64,000 nucleotides of DNA, taken from assembly GCA_964485095.1 (NCBI GenBank), contig CAZAIB010000011.1:26445-90444 (forward strand). Direction: 5' to 3'. Of the stretch, positions 25,071 to 34,191 are shown piece by piece. Below the pieces are notes generated by a model. That model was not told where the DNA came from and made no database searches. It saw nothing but the letters and a program-made list of their open reading frames with translations. Made by a program: the position numbers and the translations under genes. Every line of letters begins with the position of its first letter. Position 1 is the first letter of the stretch. The stretch is from CAYNWT01 sp964485095 (GTDB lineage: Bacteria; Planctomycetota; Planctomycetia; Planctomycetales; Planctomycetaceae).

Positions 25071-26765
25071 ATGGCAGACTGGCTGCAACGGTTCGTTGAT
25101 GACGGCACGATCAGCTCTGACCAGTTGGAAGAAGCCTACGGAATGGCCTCCAATCTGGGTATCACCCCTGAAGATGCTTTGGTGAAGCTGACCTATGTGT
25201 CCGGGGCCGACCTGGTTCGCATTCAGGCCACCGATCTCGGCTATGAAACGGTTGAACTGGAAAACGTCCAGATCCCGCAGGCGGTTATCGAGATGGTCAC
25301 CGAGTCCATGGCTCGGGAGAACATCGTCATCCCCACCCAGTTGGACGGAGACACCGTCGTGGTGGCGATGCACAACCCCAACAACATTGAAGTGCTGGAC
25401 AAGCTTCGGTTTGTCCTGAACAAAGACATTCGTGTTGTGATGGCTCCGCTGGAGTCCATTCAGGGTGCGATTAACCGGCACTATGGCCAAACGGAAACTG
25501 AGTCAGTCGACTCAATGCTGGCTGAGTTCACTGAGACGTCCATCGACTTCACTGAACTGGAAGCCACCAAGGCGGCGGCCGTCGAAGGCGAAGACGACGA
25601 CGCACCTATCATTCGCTTGGTGAACCTGATTATCACCGAAGCAATGAACATGCGTGCCAGTGATATTCACATTGAGCCATTCGAAGAACGTGTTCGGATC
25701 CGCTACCGAATTGATGGTGTGCTGGTCGAACGCGACAGCCCACCACGCCGGTTGCTGTCAGCCATGGTCTCTCGTGTCAAGATTATGGCCACGATGGACA
25801 TCTCTGAGAAACGCCGGTGCCAAGACGGTCGAATTAAGACTCGATCGGGGAACAAAGAGTTCGACCTGCGAGTGAGCATCATCCCGTCCAACCATGGACA
25901 GGCGGTGGTCATGCGTATTCTGGACCGAGACAACATTAAGGTGGGTATCCGAAACCTCGGTTTCAGCGAAGACAACTACCGGACGTTCCAAAACATCATC
26001 CGGCGGCCGAACGGTATCTTTTTGGTGACAGGTCCAACTGGCTCCGGAAAGACTACCACTTTGTACAGTGCACTAGGTGAGCTGAACCGACCTGACCGGA
26101 AGATCATTACCGCTGAAGACCCGGTGGAGTACTACCTACCTGGTATCAATCAGGTTGAGGTGAAACACTCGATCGGTTTGAACTTCGGGAAGATTATTAA
26201 GGCCATGTTGCGTCAGGCACCGAATGTCATCCTTGTGGGTGAAATCCGAGACAATGAGACCGCCGACATGGCAATTCAGGCCTCTTTGACTGGACACTTA
26301 GTTTTCAGTACACTTCACACGAACGATGCGCCCGGAGCCATTACACGCCTTATCGATATGGGTGTTCAGCCTTTCCTCGTCGCCTGCTCCATCATGGCAG
26401 TCATGGCTCAGCGATTGGTGCGGGTCGTTTGCCCCAAATGCAAAGAGACTTACAAGCCAACTCAAGAGGAGGTTGATCTGTTCGAAATCACTCCTGAAGA
26501 ACTGGCGGCCGGCGACTGGGTGCAGGGCAAGGGCTGCAATGCCTGCCAGCACACAGGCTACAAAGGCCGCCGTGCAGTGTTCGAACTGATGACGATGAAC
26601 TCAACGCTTCGAGAAATGACGTTCCAAAGCGAACCAACAACCAACCTCCGCCGACAGGCCAGATTGTTCGGAATGAGAACAATCGTTCAGGATGCGACCG
26701 TCAAGGCGAGCCAGGGCCTTACCTCACTGAAAGAAGTGTACAAGTTGTCCAAGGGAGGACACTGA
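25071..26765 (+). CDS. GspE/PilB-type secretion or pilus assembly ATPase (first copy)
   Basis: A 564-residue hexameric motor ATPase of the type II secretion / type IV pilus family. Walker A GPTGSGKTTTL is at about residues 321-331, the Asp box includes ITAEDPVEYYLPGINQ, Walker B is NVILVGEIRDNETADM, and the His box is FSTLHTNDAPGA. Four Cys in CPKCKE (about 454 and 457) and CNACQH (about 489 and 492) form the zinc-binding C-terminal clip. The N-terminal MshEN-like region lacks the RLGxxL signature that the second copy keeps, so cyclic-di-GMP binding is doubtful here. First gene of the pilus/secretion locus. Confidence 0.95.
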   Translation: MADWLQRFVDDGTISSDQLEEAYGMASNLGITPEDALVKLTYVSGADLVRIQATDLGYETVELENVQIPQAVIEMVTESMARENIVIPTQLDGDTVVVAMHNPNNIEVLDKLRFVLNKDIRVVMAPLESIQGAINRHYGQTETESVDSMLAEFTETSIDFTELEATKAAAVEGEDDDAPIIRLVNLIITEAMNMRASDIHIEPFEERVRIRYRIDGVLVERDSPPRRLLSAMVSRVKIMATMDISEKRRCQDGRIKTRSGNKEFDLRVSIIPSNHGQAVVMRILDRDNIKVGIRNLGFSEDNYRTFQNIIRRPNGIFLVTGPTGSGKTTTLYSALGELNRPDRKIITAEDPVEYYLPGINQVEVKHSIGLNFGKIIKAMLRQAPNVILVGEIRDNETADMAIQASLTGHLVFSTLHTNDAPGAITRLIDMGVQPFLVACSIMAVMAQRLVRVVCPKCKETYKPTQEEVDLFEITPEELAAGDWVQGKGCNACQHTGYKGRRAVFELMTMNSTLREMTFQSEPTTNLRRQARLFGMRTIVQDATVKASQGLTSLKEVYKLSKGGH

Positions 26766-26984
26766 TTGCGATTTGCGTCTAGCTAGTCGCAACTGCAGCA
26801 AATACGTGATTCATCAAATCCTTGGCGGCAATTTGCCGGACTGGCTGATTGACGCGAAGGATAGGCGTGCAGGGAAGTCACTCAATTCCACTCGGCCCAG
26901 TCGGGCCATCTGCTACGCCTTACCAGCACATCTCATTTGGGCCACGCGATGTCGTGCGTCCTGGTAGCAGATCGGGAAACGTGA

Positions 26985-28100
26985 ATGCCGTCGTTTCAAA
27001 TTGACAAATTGCTTGAGACCGTGGTCAAAGAAAAGGCCAGTGACCTACACATCGCTGTAGGCCAGCCGCCTGTCCTCCGCGCTGGAGGTCACATGGTCAA
27101 GCTGGACACCAAGGATCTCGAAGCCGAAGACACGACGTCGTTGATGAAGAGCATCACGCCGGAGCGAAATCAGCAGGAGCTTCAGGAGCAAGGTGGAACC
27201 GACTTTGGTTTTGCTTATGGCGAAAAGGCTCGGTTCCGTGTCGCGGTGTTCAAGCAACGTGGTTTCATCGGAATGGTGCTGCGGCGAATTCCGAACGAGT
27301 TCCTGACGTTCGAACAGCTTGGGCTGCCGCCCGTCATTGGCGAACTAATCAAGCGGCCTCGTGGCTTACTGTTGGTGACCGGTCCTACCGGCTCCGGCAA
27401 GACCACCAGCTTGGCCAGCATGATTAACTGGATGAACCGCAACCTCGATCACCACATCATCACACTCGAAGACCCGATCGAGTACTACCACGACCACCAC
27501 AAGTCGACCGTGAACCAACGTGAAGTTGGTGTTGACGTTCCAAACTTCCCCGAAGCACTCCGGCGTGCTCTGCGAATGGACCCCGACTGCATCTTGGTCG
27601 GTGAAATGCGAGACCTCGAAACAATTTCGTCTGCGATTACCGCGGCGGAAACTGGTCACGTCGTTTTCGGAACACTGCACACCACGGGTGCTCAGGGTAC
27701 CGTCGACCGAGTCATCGACGTGTTCCCAACAAACCAACAGGAACAGATTCGAACACAGTTGGCGTCATCAATCATCGGTATTCTTTCGCAGGCACTTCTG
27801 CCGCGGAAGCCGAAGGGGCTGGTTGCCGCCTATGAGATGTTGGTGGTCACACCGGCGATCTCAAACCTGATCCGCGAAGGTAAGACTTTCCGAATTACAT
27901 CGGCGATTCAGACCGGGCGTAAGTACGGCATGATTCTTCTGGACGATTCGTTGTTCAATCTTTGGAAGAACGGCCTGTGCGAAGAAGCAGACGTTATCAC
28001 CAAAGCCAATAACCCGGGAGAACTCGCCTCCCGCATTGAACGCGCCAAGCGAGGCATCTTCGACGATGACGAAGATGACGACGACGATTTCGAAGATTGA
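26985..28100 (+). CDS. pilT: PilT-type pilus retraction ATPase
   Basis: A 371-residue PilT-like ATPase that powers depolymerisation of type IV pili. Walker A GPTGSGKT lies at 133-140. The Asp box region has TLEDPIEYYHDHH, Walker B is DCILVGEMRDLETI, and the His box is FGTLHTTGAQGT. The retraction signature AIRNLIRE appears as AISNLIRE. The protein ends in a very acidic tail of Asp and Glu. It lies between two GspE/PilB genes; the 219 bp gap upstream holds no gene. Its presence argues for a retractable pilus rather than only a type II secretion system. Confidence 0.95.
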   Translation: MPSFQIDKLLETVVKEKASDLHIAVGQPPVLRAGGHMVKLDTKDLEAEDTTSLMKSITPERNQQELQEQGGTDFGFAYGEKARFRVAVFKQRGFIGMVLRRIPNEFLTFEQLGLPPVIGELIKRPRGLLLVTGPTGSGKTTSLASMINWMNRNLDHHIITLEDPIEYYHDHHKSTVNQREVGVDVPNFPEALRRALRMDPDCILVGEMRDLETISSAITAAETGHVVFGTLHTTGAQGTVDRVIDVFPTNQQEQIRTQLASSIIGILSQALLPRKPKGLVAAYEMLVVTPAISNLIREGKTFRITSAIQTGRKYGMILLDDSLFNLWKNGLCEEADVITKANNPGELASRIERAKRGIFDDDEDDDDDFED

Positions 28101-28221
28101 CTGGCACCATGCCGCCGGGTTGTCCGGTCGCATGTCGCCACAGGAGTTCAGGAAGAGAAATCGTCAGCACACGGAGGTGCGTCAGAGTTTTTGAAACCAA
28201 CTGCAGTACTGAGTAACCAGC

Positions 28222-29928
28222 ATGGCCCAACGTAAACTGGGACAAATTCTTGTCGACCTCGGCTATCTTACCGAAGATCAGCTCTGGGATGTTCTTGAAG
28301 AACAGAAACAGAGCCACGGTGAGATTATCGGCCAGGTCGCGGTCCGCATGGGCCTGGTCACCAACGCTCAGGTTACCGAAGCACTGGCCGAACAATGGGG
28401 CATGCCCGTTGTCAATCTGCCGGAAACCAACATCCCCGCGAAGGTGTTGGAACTCGTGCCAGAGACCATGGCCGAGATCTACAAAATCATGCCGGTCTCA
28501 CTGAAGGGTGACGTTCTGACCGTCGCCATGGCCGACCCGCAAAACGTCGGCGCTCTGGATGACTTGCGTAACTTCCTGGGCCATGAAGTCCGCGGAGCCG
28601 TCTCGAATCCGCACGATATCGACGGAGCCATTCGGCAGTACTACGCCGACAAAGAAGACAGTATCGAAGACGTTATCGACGCCATGGGTGGCGATGACGA
28701 AGACGCAATGAAAGCCGCCGGCTACGACCTGGCTTCAGAAGAAGAACTCTCTGATGCGGCTCCTATTCGTAAGCTGCTAAACATGGTCATGCTGCTGGCG
28801 ATCAAAGATCAGGCCAGTGACATTCACCTGGAACCGTTTGAAGACGAGTTCAAAATTCGCGTGCGTGCGGATGGTGTTCTGTACGAGATGGTTCCGCCTC
28901 CTCGTCACCTTGCGAACGCGATTGTGTCTCGAGTGAAAGTGATGTCGGAACTCGACATTGCCGAACGCCGACTACCACAGGACGGTCGTATTGAACTCAA
29001 CGTCGGCGGTAACCCTGTCGACCTTCGCGTCAGCGTTTTGCCAACACTGTTTGGTGAAGCGGTCGTCATGCGAGTGCTGGACCGAACCGTGGTTCAGTTG
29101 GACCTCAACAAGATCGGCATGGATGCTACCACGCTTAGCCGGTTCCGTCGTTACATTAAGATTCCCAACGGGATTGTGTTGGTGACCGGCCCGACGGGTT
29201 CCGGAAAAACGACAACGTTGTATTCGGCTCTTAGCGAACTCAACGACATCGAAACCAAGCTGATCACAACCGAAGACCCAATCGAATACGACATCGAAGG
29301 CATCATTCAGGTACCCGTGAATCCGGACATCGGCGTGACCTTCGCCACGGTCTTGCGAGCCATCCTGCGGCACGATCCGGACAAGATTCTTGTCGGCGAA
29401 ATTCGAGACTTTGAAACGGCTGAGACCGCCGTTCAAAGTGCGCTGACCGGTCACCTTGTGTTCAGCACACTGCACACCAACGACGCGCCGACCGCGATCA
29501 CGCGTATGCGAGATATGGGCGTGCCGGCGTTTCTGATTACAGCCACCGTGGAAGCGATCCTGGCTCAGCGACTTGTACGCCGCATTTGTTCTGAATGCCG
29601 TACTGAGTTCGATCCCAGTGACGACTTGCTTATGGAACTCCAACTGCCGTTGGAGACCGCTCGTGAGTACAGCTTCTATTACGGCAAAGGTTGTGCCCGG
29701 TGTAACAACTCGGGCTACAAGGGGCGAGTCGGGCTATATGAACTGCTGCACGTGACAGACGAGATCAGAGACATGGTCGAGACTGAAGCGTCGGCGGATG
29801 ACATTCGCAATGTCGCCAGATCGCAGGGTATGACCACTCTGCGTGAAGCGGGATTGAAACTGATATTTGACGGCGTCACGACGATTGATGAAGTCGTTCG
29901 AGAAACCGTTATGGAAGACATCGACTAG
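28222..29928 (+). CDS. GspE/PilB-type ATPase (second copy) with MshEN domain
   Basis: A 568-residue assembly ATPase. The N-terminus has two MshEN repeats: RKLGQILVDLGYLTEDQL with LEEQ, then GQVAVRMGLVTNAQVTEAL, close to the c-di-GMP-binding consensus. Walker A GPTGSGKTTTL is at about 322-332, Walker B KILVGEIRDFETAE, His box FSTLHTNDAPTA. The four Cys are in CSECRTE and CARCNNSG. Being a second extension motor beside PilT and the first GspE/PilB, it may serve a different fibre or give c-di-GMP control. Followed by a 544 bp gap before the platform gene. Confidence 0.95.
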   Translation: MAQRKLGQILVDLGYLTEDQLWDVLEEQKQSHGEIIGQVAVRMGLVTNAQVTEALAEQWGMPVVNLPETNIPAKVLELVPETMAEIYKIMPVSLKGDVLTVAMADPQNVGALDDLRNFLGHEVRGAVSNPHDIDGAIRQYYADKEDSIEDVIDAMGGDDEDAMKAAGYDLASEEELSDAAPIRKLLNMVMLLAIKDQASDIHLEPFEDEFKIRVRADGVLYEMVPPPRHLANAIVSRVKVMSELDIAERRLPQDGRIELNVGGNPVDLRVSVLPTLFGEAVVMRVLDRTVVQLDLNKIGMDATTLSRFRRYIKIPNGIVLVTGPTGSGKTTTLYSALSELNDIETKLITTEDPIEYDIEGIIQVPVNPDIGVTFATVLRAILRHDPDKILVGEIRDFETAETAVQSALTGHLVFSTLHTNDAPTAITRMRDMGVPAFLITATVEAILAQRLVRRICSECRTEFDPSDDLLMELQLPLETAREYSFYYGKGCARCNNSGYKGRVGLYELLHVTDEIRDMVETEASADDIRNVARSQGMTTLREAGLKLIFDGVTTIDEVVRETVMEDID

Positions 29929-30472
29929 TTGTTTCGTGAGGATTCAAACTCGGGGAAGCAAAGTTAATTTGAACAGTTGGTAGTACTTTGGTTTTGGCCG
30001 GAAACGCCGCTCAAACTCTGTAAGACAGACTGCTCATTTCAGCTCTAAGAAACATCAGGGCATGTTGCCTTGTCACTCCGAAATTCGAACTCTGACGGCG
30101 CACGTAACCAGAGACCGAAAGCACTTGGTTTCCTGACCGTAGCACGGGCAATTTGCTCGTGACGAGGAACGTAGCAATGGGACCACTGTCCCATGACCAC
30201 GATTCATCTACCGCCGGACGCCACGTGATTTCACGACTTCTAAGTAGCCCGTCTTCGGGCCAGTCAAAACACGTATCAAATTGCTGTAGTAGTTTGGGCG
30301 TGGACACTTTGTTTGAGAGTTTTACCGGTTCGTAAGTCCTTACTGCGATAGGTAGTTAGGTACCGAGACGGTGTTTCGGAATACAGTTTGCTCCCTTGAA
30401 CCAATTGCCTGACTCATTTTTGGGTAAGGCGCTGGCGGAATGTGTCTGCCAGTCTTAAACGCGGAGACGGTG
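29929..30472. other. Intergenic region inside the pilus locus
   Basis: 544 bases between the second ATPase and the GspF gene. No plausible gene. Small hairpins are visible: GCACGGGCAATTTGCTCGTG near 30138, and GCCCG-TCTT-CGGGC near 30248. They may be termination or promoter-control elements that separate ATPase and platform transcription, but no T-tract follows. Confidence 0.4.
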
Positions 30473-31720
30473 ATGCCGGTTTTCCAATACGAAGCCATGG
30501 ACAATACGGGGACGGAGGTGAAAGCCACCATCGAGGCCCCGACTGAGGCTGAAGCCACCACGATGATTCGTGAGAAGGGCTTCTTCGTTACGAAGATTGC
30601 GGAGAAAAACCGTAAGAAGAAAGCAAAAGGCAAGGCGGACGCCAAGAAGGGGAAGAGCAAGAAGAAACGCACGTTCTCCCTGGGTGGTGTTCGTCCGAAG
30701 CAGCTCACAACATTCACACGTCAGCTATCGACGCTACAGGATGCGGGTCTTCCAATTCTGCGAAGCCTTCGAATTTTGGAAGGCCAATCGAAGCCTGGGC
30801 CTTTGAAGAACTCGCTTGGCGATGTCATTGAGGACATTGAATCGGGTTCTACCTTGTCGGAAGCCATGGCCAAGCAGCCAAAAGCGTTCGACAACCTGTA
30901 CGTGAACATGGTGAAAGCCGGTGAGGCCGGCGGTGCCCTGGAAGTCATTCTTCAACGATTGGCCGACTTCAAAGAGAAGTCAATGTCGCTGAAGCGAAAG
31001 GTGAAGGGTGCGATGATCTACCCGTGTGCTGTGATCAGCGTCGCGGTGTTGATTGTGTCCTTCATCATGATCTGGATTATTCCGAAGTTCAAAAAGATCT
31101 TCGACGACTTTGACACCGAACTACCTGCCATTACCGAAGCGCTAATTGGCACCAGTGACTTCATCAAAAACTACTGGTATCTGATTCCTGCTTGTCCGAT
31201 CGCGCTGTGGCTGTTCATCAAGATTGTGAAGAAAAACAAGACCGGTGCCTACATCGTGGACCGCATCGCGCTGAAGATCCCAATGCTCGGGAAGATTATT
31301 GAGAAGAGTACCGTTGCCCGAGTGTGTCGAACCCTGGGGACGCTAATCGCATCCGGGGTGCCGATTTTGGAGGGCATCATTATCGCCAGAGACACGTCGG
31401 GCAACCACGTGTTTATGCGCGCGTTTGACAATATTTATTCGGCGATTCGTGAAGGTGAAACGATTGCCGTACCGCTGAAGGAAGCGCGGATCGTTGATGA
31501 CATGGTGGTCAATATGGTGGACGTCGGCGAAGAAACCGGTGCCCTGGACAGCATGCTCTACAAGATCGCCGACGTGTACGACGAGGAAGTGGAAGTGCTG
31601 GTTGAGAGTCTGATTAGTCTGCTGGAACCGCTCATGGTTGTGGTTCTGGGACTGATCGTTGGTTTCATCGTCATCGCCCTGTTCATGCCGCTTATTAAGC
31701 TGCTGAACGACCTCGCATAG
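30473..31720 (+). CDS. GspF/PilC-type inner-membrane platform protein
   Basis: A 415-residue platform protein, starting at ATG 30473 (MPVFQYEAMD, the family's usual start); an in-frame ATG 11 codons upstream is less likely. Two GspF domains are visible: FTRQLSTLQDAGLPILRSL early, and RVCRTLGTLIASGVPILEGI late, each followed by GEAGGALEVIL / GEETGALDSML. Three membrane helices lie at about 190-215, 240-262 and 385-405. An unusual Lys-rich linker (KKKAKGKADAKKGKSKKKR, about residues 53-71) precedes the first domain. It holds the ATPase and pseudopilins together in the inner membrane. Confidence 0.95.
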   Translation: MPVFQYEAMDNTGTEVKATIEAPTEAEATTMIREKGFFVTKIAEKNRKKKAKGKADAKKGKSKKKRTFSLGGVRPKQLTTFTRQLSTLQDAGLPILRSLRILEGQSKPGPLKNSLGDVIEDIESGSTLSEAMAKQPKAFDNLYVNMVKAGEAGGALEVILQRLADFKEKSMSLKRKVKGAMIYPCAVISVAVLIVSFIMIWIIPKFKKIFDDFDTELPAITEALIGTSDFIKNYWYLIPACPIALWLFIKIVKKNKTGAYIVDRIALKIPMLGKIIEKSTVARVCRTLGTLIASGVPILEGIIIARDTSGNHVFMRAFDNIYSAIREGETIAVPLKEARIVDDMVVNMVDVGEETGALDSMLYKIADVYDEEVEVLVESLISLLEPLMVVVLGLIVGFIVIALFMPLIKLLNDLA

Positions 31721-31730
31721 AAGCACGAAA

Positions 31731-31759
31731 GTCGCGGGGTCGGTTTCCGATCCCGCGAC
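31731..31759 (+). terminator. Strong hairpin between gspF and the first pseudopilin gene
   Basis: A 13 bp stem GTCGCGGGGTCGG / CCGATCCCGCGAC with one G-T pair and a TTT loop, ten bases after the gspF stop. There is no T-tract, so it may be a processing or mRNA-stability hairpin rather than a full terminator. Confidence 0.5.
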
Positions 31760-31956
31760 GCCTCAAAAACACAACATCCGTAGCATGGCCACCTTTGGCC
31801 GTGAAAACAGTAATCAAGTGCAACCCGCTTGATTGCAAACTTCAGCCTGAGCGAAAGCAACGGCTGTCAAATAACAAACAGAAAACAAGAAGAACGTTTA
31901 GCCCCAATCGCGGCGTGCCTCACTGGTGCGTCGTCGGCAAACAGGAGTGAGACCTA

Positions 31957-32874
31957 ATGAAGCGACTGAATCGACAAACCAGTTTGCGAGCCACAAGGCA
32001 CAGCCGGTCCGCGTTCTCGCTAATTGAACTATTGGTGGTGATGGTCATCATCGCCATTTTGATTGGCCTGCTGCTGCCAGCGATCAATAATGTTCGTCGA
32101 ACTGCAAGGTTGACCCAAGTCAAAGCGGAGATGACTCAGCTGGATGGTGGCATCGCTGCATTCAAGTCGCGGTACGGCATTGAGCCGCCAAGTTTCGTGA
32201 TCATCGCTGAAGACCCATCTGACTGGGATCCGGCATCGCGTCGGACTCTGCGTCAAATCTGGCCTCAGTTCGATTTCAATTTGGCTCGTGATCTTAACAA
32301 CGATGGGGATGGCGACGACGTCTACTTCCTTTCCGGGGCTGAGTGTCTTGTGTTCTTTCTTGGTGGCGTGGCTCAGGCCGGAGGTGGAACACTGTCAGGG
32401 TTCTCGAAGAATCCTTCGAATCCTTTCGACAGTGTTTCCAGCAATCGTGATGGCCCGTTCTTTGATGGGTTCGATGCTTCGCGGCTAAGCGATGTTGATG
32501 GCGATGGTGTGAACGAATTTCTTGATCCATTGCCAGGGCAAGCGACTCCTTACCTGTATCTGTCTGCTCGTGATGGTCGTGGGTTTCAGCCACAAGTTCC
32601 TGGTGAGCCAGATGGCTTTGATGTGTTCAATCAGTTGTCGGGGTCCACTTGGGCTGATGCCGACATGGGGAACCTAAGCGGACCGTACGCGACGCCGGCG
32701 GGTGCGGCGATTCGGAAGGGCTCCTATCAGATTATTTCTCCTGGCGAAGATCAGATTTACGGTAACGGTAGTCCGTTTGTGGCTCCAACTCCTTACGAGC
32801 CCGGCGTGCAACTGGAGCTTGGTCAGTCCGACAATATCTCCAACTTCAATGAAGGCCTGACACTGGGCAACTAG
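31957..32874 (+). CDS. Type II secretion / pilus pseudopilin, GspG-like, enlarged
   Basis: A 305-residue pseudopilin. The prepilin signal reads RSA then FSLIELLVVMVIIAILIGLL; the residue before cleavage is Ala (A19) rather than the usual Gly, while Glu at +5 (E24) is kept. Major pseudopilins are normally near 140 residues, so this one is about twice the usual size. The C-terminal part carries acidic loops such as DLNNDGDGDD and DVDGDGVNEFLDP, which resemble calcium-binding sites. A GGAGTGAG ribosome site precedes the ATG. First of a train of pseudopilin genes. Confidence 0.88.
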   Translation: MKRLNRQTSLRATRHSRSAFSLIELLVVMVIIAILIGLLLPAINNVRRTARLTQVKAEMTQLDGGIAAFKSRYGIEPPSFVIIAEDPSDWDPASRRTLRQIWPQFDFNLARDLNNDGDGDDVYFLSGAECLVFFLGGVAQAGGGTLSGFSKNPSNPFDSVSSNRDGPFFDGFDASRLSDVDGDGVNEFLDPLPGQATPYLYLSARDGRGFQPQVPGEPDGFDVFNQLSGSTWADADMGNLSGPYATPAGAAIRKGSYQIISPGEDQIYGNGSPFVAPTPYEPGVQLELGQSDNISNFNEGLTLGN

Positions 32875-32904
32875 TTGACAGGACAAGGCCCCCCACTGGA
32901 GCGC

Positions 32905-34191
32905 ATGATGTCTAATCGTCGCGGATTTTCACTCATTGAATTGCTGGTCGTGATCGGTGTTATTGCCGTTCTTGCGAGCCTGTCGTTGGTTGTCATGGGC
33001 AACCTGTTCGATCAGGCGCGTGAAGACGCGACTGCGGTTCTGGTCTCCAAGGTCAATGGCCTGCTTGAGGAACGCGTTACTGCGTTCGATCGCGCATTTA
33101 GTAACAGCGTGCGATCGGAGGCCGGCGAAGCTTTACAGCGACAGTTGCGATTGGCTGTTGGCCTGCCGCCGGATTCGGTGGTAGACCCATTACGCAACAC
33201 AGGTGTAGATGAGGTTCTGGCCCGCAAGTGGGTTTACAGGTTGAATTTTCCCCAGAGCTTTGCGGAACTCATCGACACAGGAGGCGGGACAGCCGATGCA
33301 GGCAGTGTTTTCAGGCCCGATCTGCTGACGCAGCAGTACCCATCTGTTGATTGGTCACGGCACGATGCGACTCCTGAAAGTCGAGCCACTGAGAGCGCCG
33401 AAGTGCTACATTTCATGCTAACTGAGATGGCTGTGTTCGGTGTGCCACCCGTCGGGACAGATACATTTACGTCGGCCGAGGTTGCTGACACTGATGGTGA
33501 TGGGTTGCCGGAGTTCATTGATGCATGGGGGAACCCATTGCGGTTCTATCGTTGGCCCACACGATTGCTGGATCGTGACCACTGGACTGATTCGGCTGGC
33601 AATTATTCACCGCCTTTGGCCGCTAACACATTCTTGCACGACCGCAACGAGCGAGCGATTACGGCGGGCGAACGTCGACTCGCTGGCCTGATGATTCGTG
33701 GTCTGCCCGCGTACTTTCCAGCAGGTGCTTTGCCGCATCGCGATTCATTGATGACGGATCCGGACGATCCCAACGGCGCTCTTGCCAGCGAGTTTCTGGT
33801 CTTGCCGGGGGCGAGTGACGGAACGGGTGGTCTGCGATCCCTGTTCAATGAAGGCACGTTTCATTCTCTGGATGTTTATCACACACCACTGGTGGTGTCT
33901 GCGGGTGGTGACGGTCTGCTGGGCCTGTGGGAGCCATGGGAGGTCAAGTACGACCTTAACTGGAGTGCAGCCGGGACTGTCGATAACGACGATGCTGGCG
34001 GCATAAACACGATAACGGATGAGAACCGCGTTGTTGACGACACCAGTGCACATGATGTTGTGCTCGGAAACCTGGCTCAGGTCCTAAACGATGACGCGAT
34101 GGTCACGAAGTATGGCAGCGTGTTTTCGTTGGAAGACATCCTGTCAGACAATATCTCAAATCGGAATCGCCGAGCGGGAGGTAGTAACTAA
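32905..34191 (+). CDS. Pseudopilin, second of the train
   Basis: A 428-residue protein, taking ATG 32905 (MMSNRRG then FSLIELLVVIGVIAVLASL); a TTG 30 bases upstream is in frame but has no ribosome site, and ATG 32908 is equally possible. Cleavage is expected after G7, with Glu at +5. The mature part is two to three times longer than usual minor pseudopilins. It contains a calcium-loop-like DTDGDGLPEFIDAWGNPL segment. The stop overlaps the ATG of the next gene by one base (TAATG). Confidence 0.85.
   Translation: MMSNRRGFSLIELLVVIGVIAVLASLSLVVMGNLFDQAREDATAVLVSKVNGLLEERVTAFDRAFSNSVRSEAGEALQRQLRLAVGLPPDSVVDPLRNTGVDEVLARKWVYRLNFPQSFAELIDTGGGTADAGSVFRPDLLTQQYPSVDWSRHDATPESRATESAEVLHFMLTEMAVFGVPPVGTDTFTSAEVADTDGDGLPEFIDAWGNPLRFYRWPTRLLDRDHWTDSAGNYSPPLAANTFLHDRNERAITAGERRLAGLMIRGLPAYFPAGALPHRDSLMTDPDDPNGALASEFLVLPGASDGTGGLRSLFNEGTFHSLDVYHTPLVVSAGGDGLLGLWEPWEVKYDLNWSAAGTVDNDDAGGINTITDENRVVDDTSAHDVVLGNLAQVLNDDAMVTKYGSVFSLEDILSDNISNRNRRAGGSN

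Noticed and set aside
30011..30307. A 98-residue minus-strand frame in the gap between the second ATPase and gspF
   Set aside because: No ribosome site, no family, and composition unlike neighbouring proteins; it runs against the operon.
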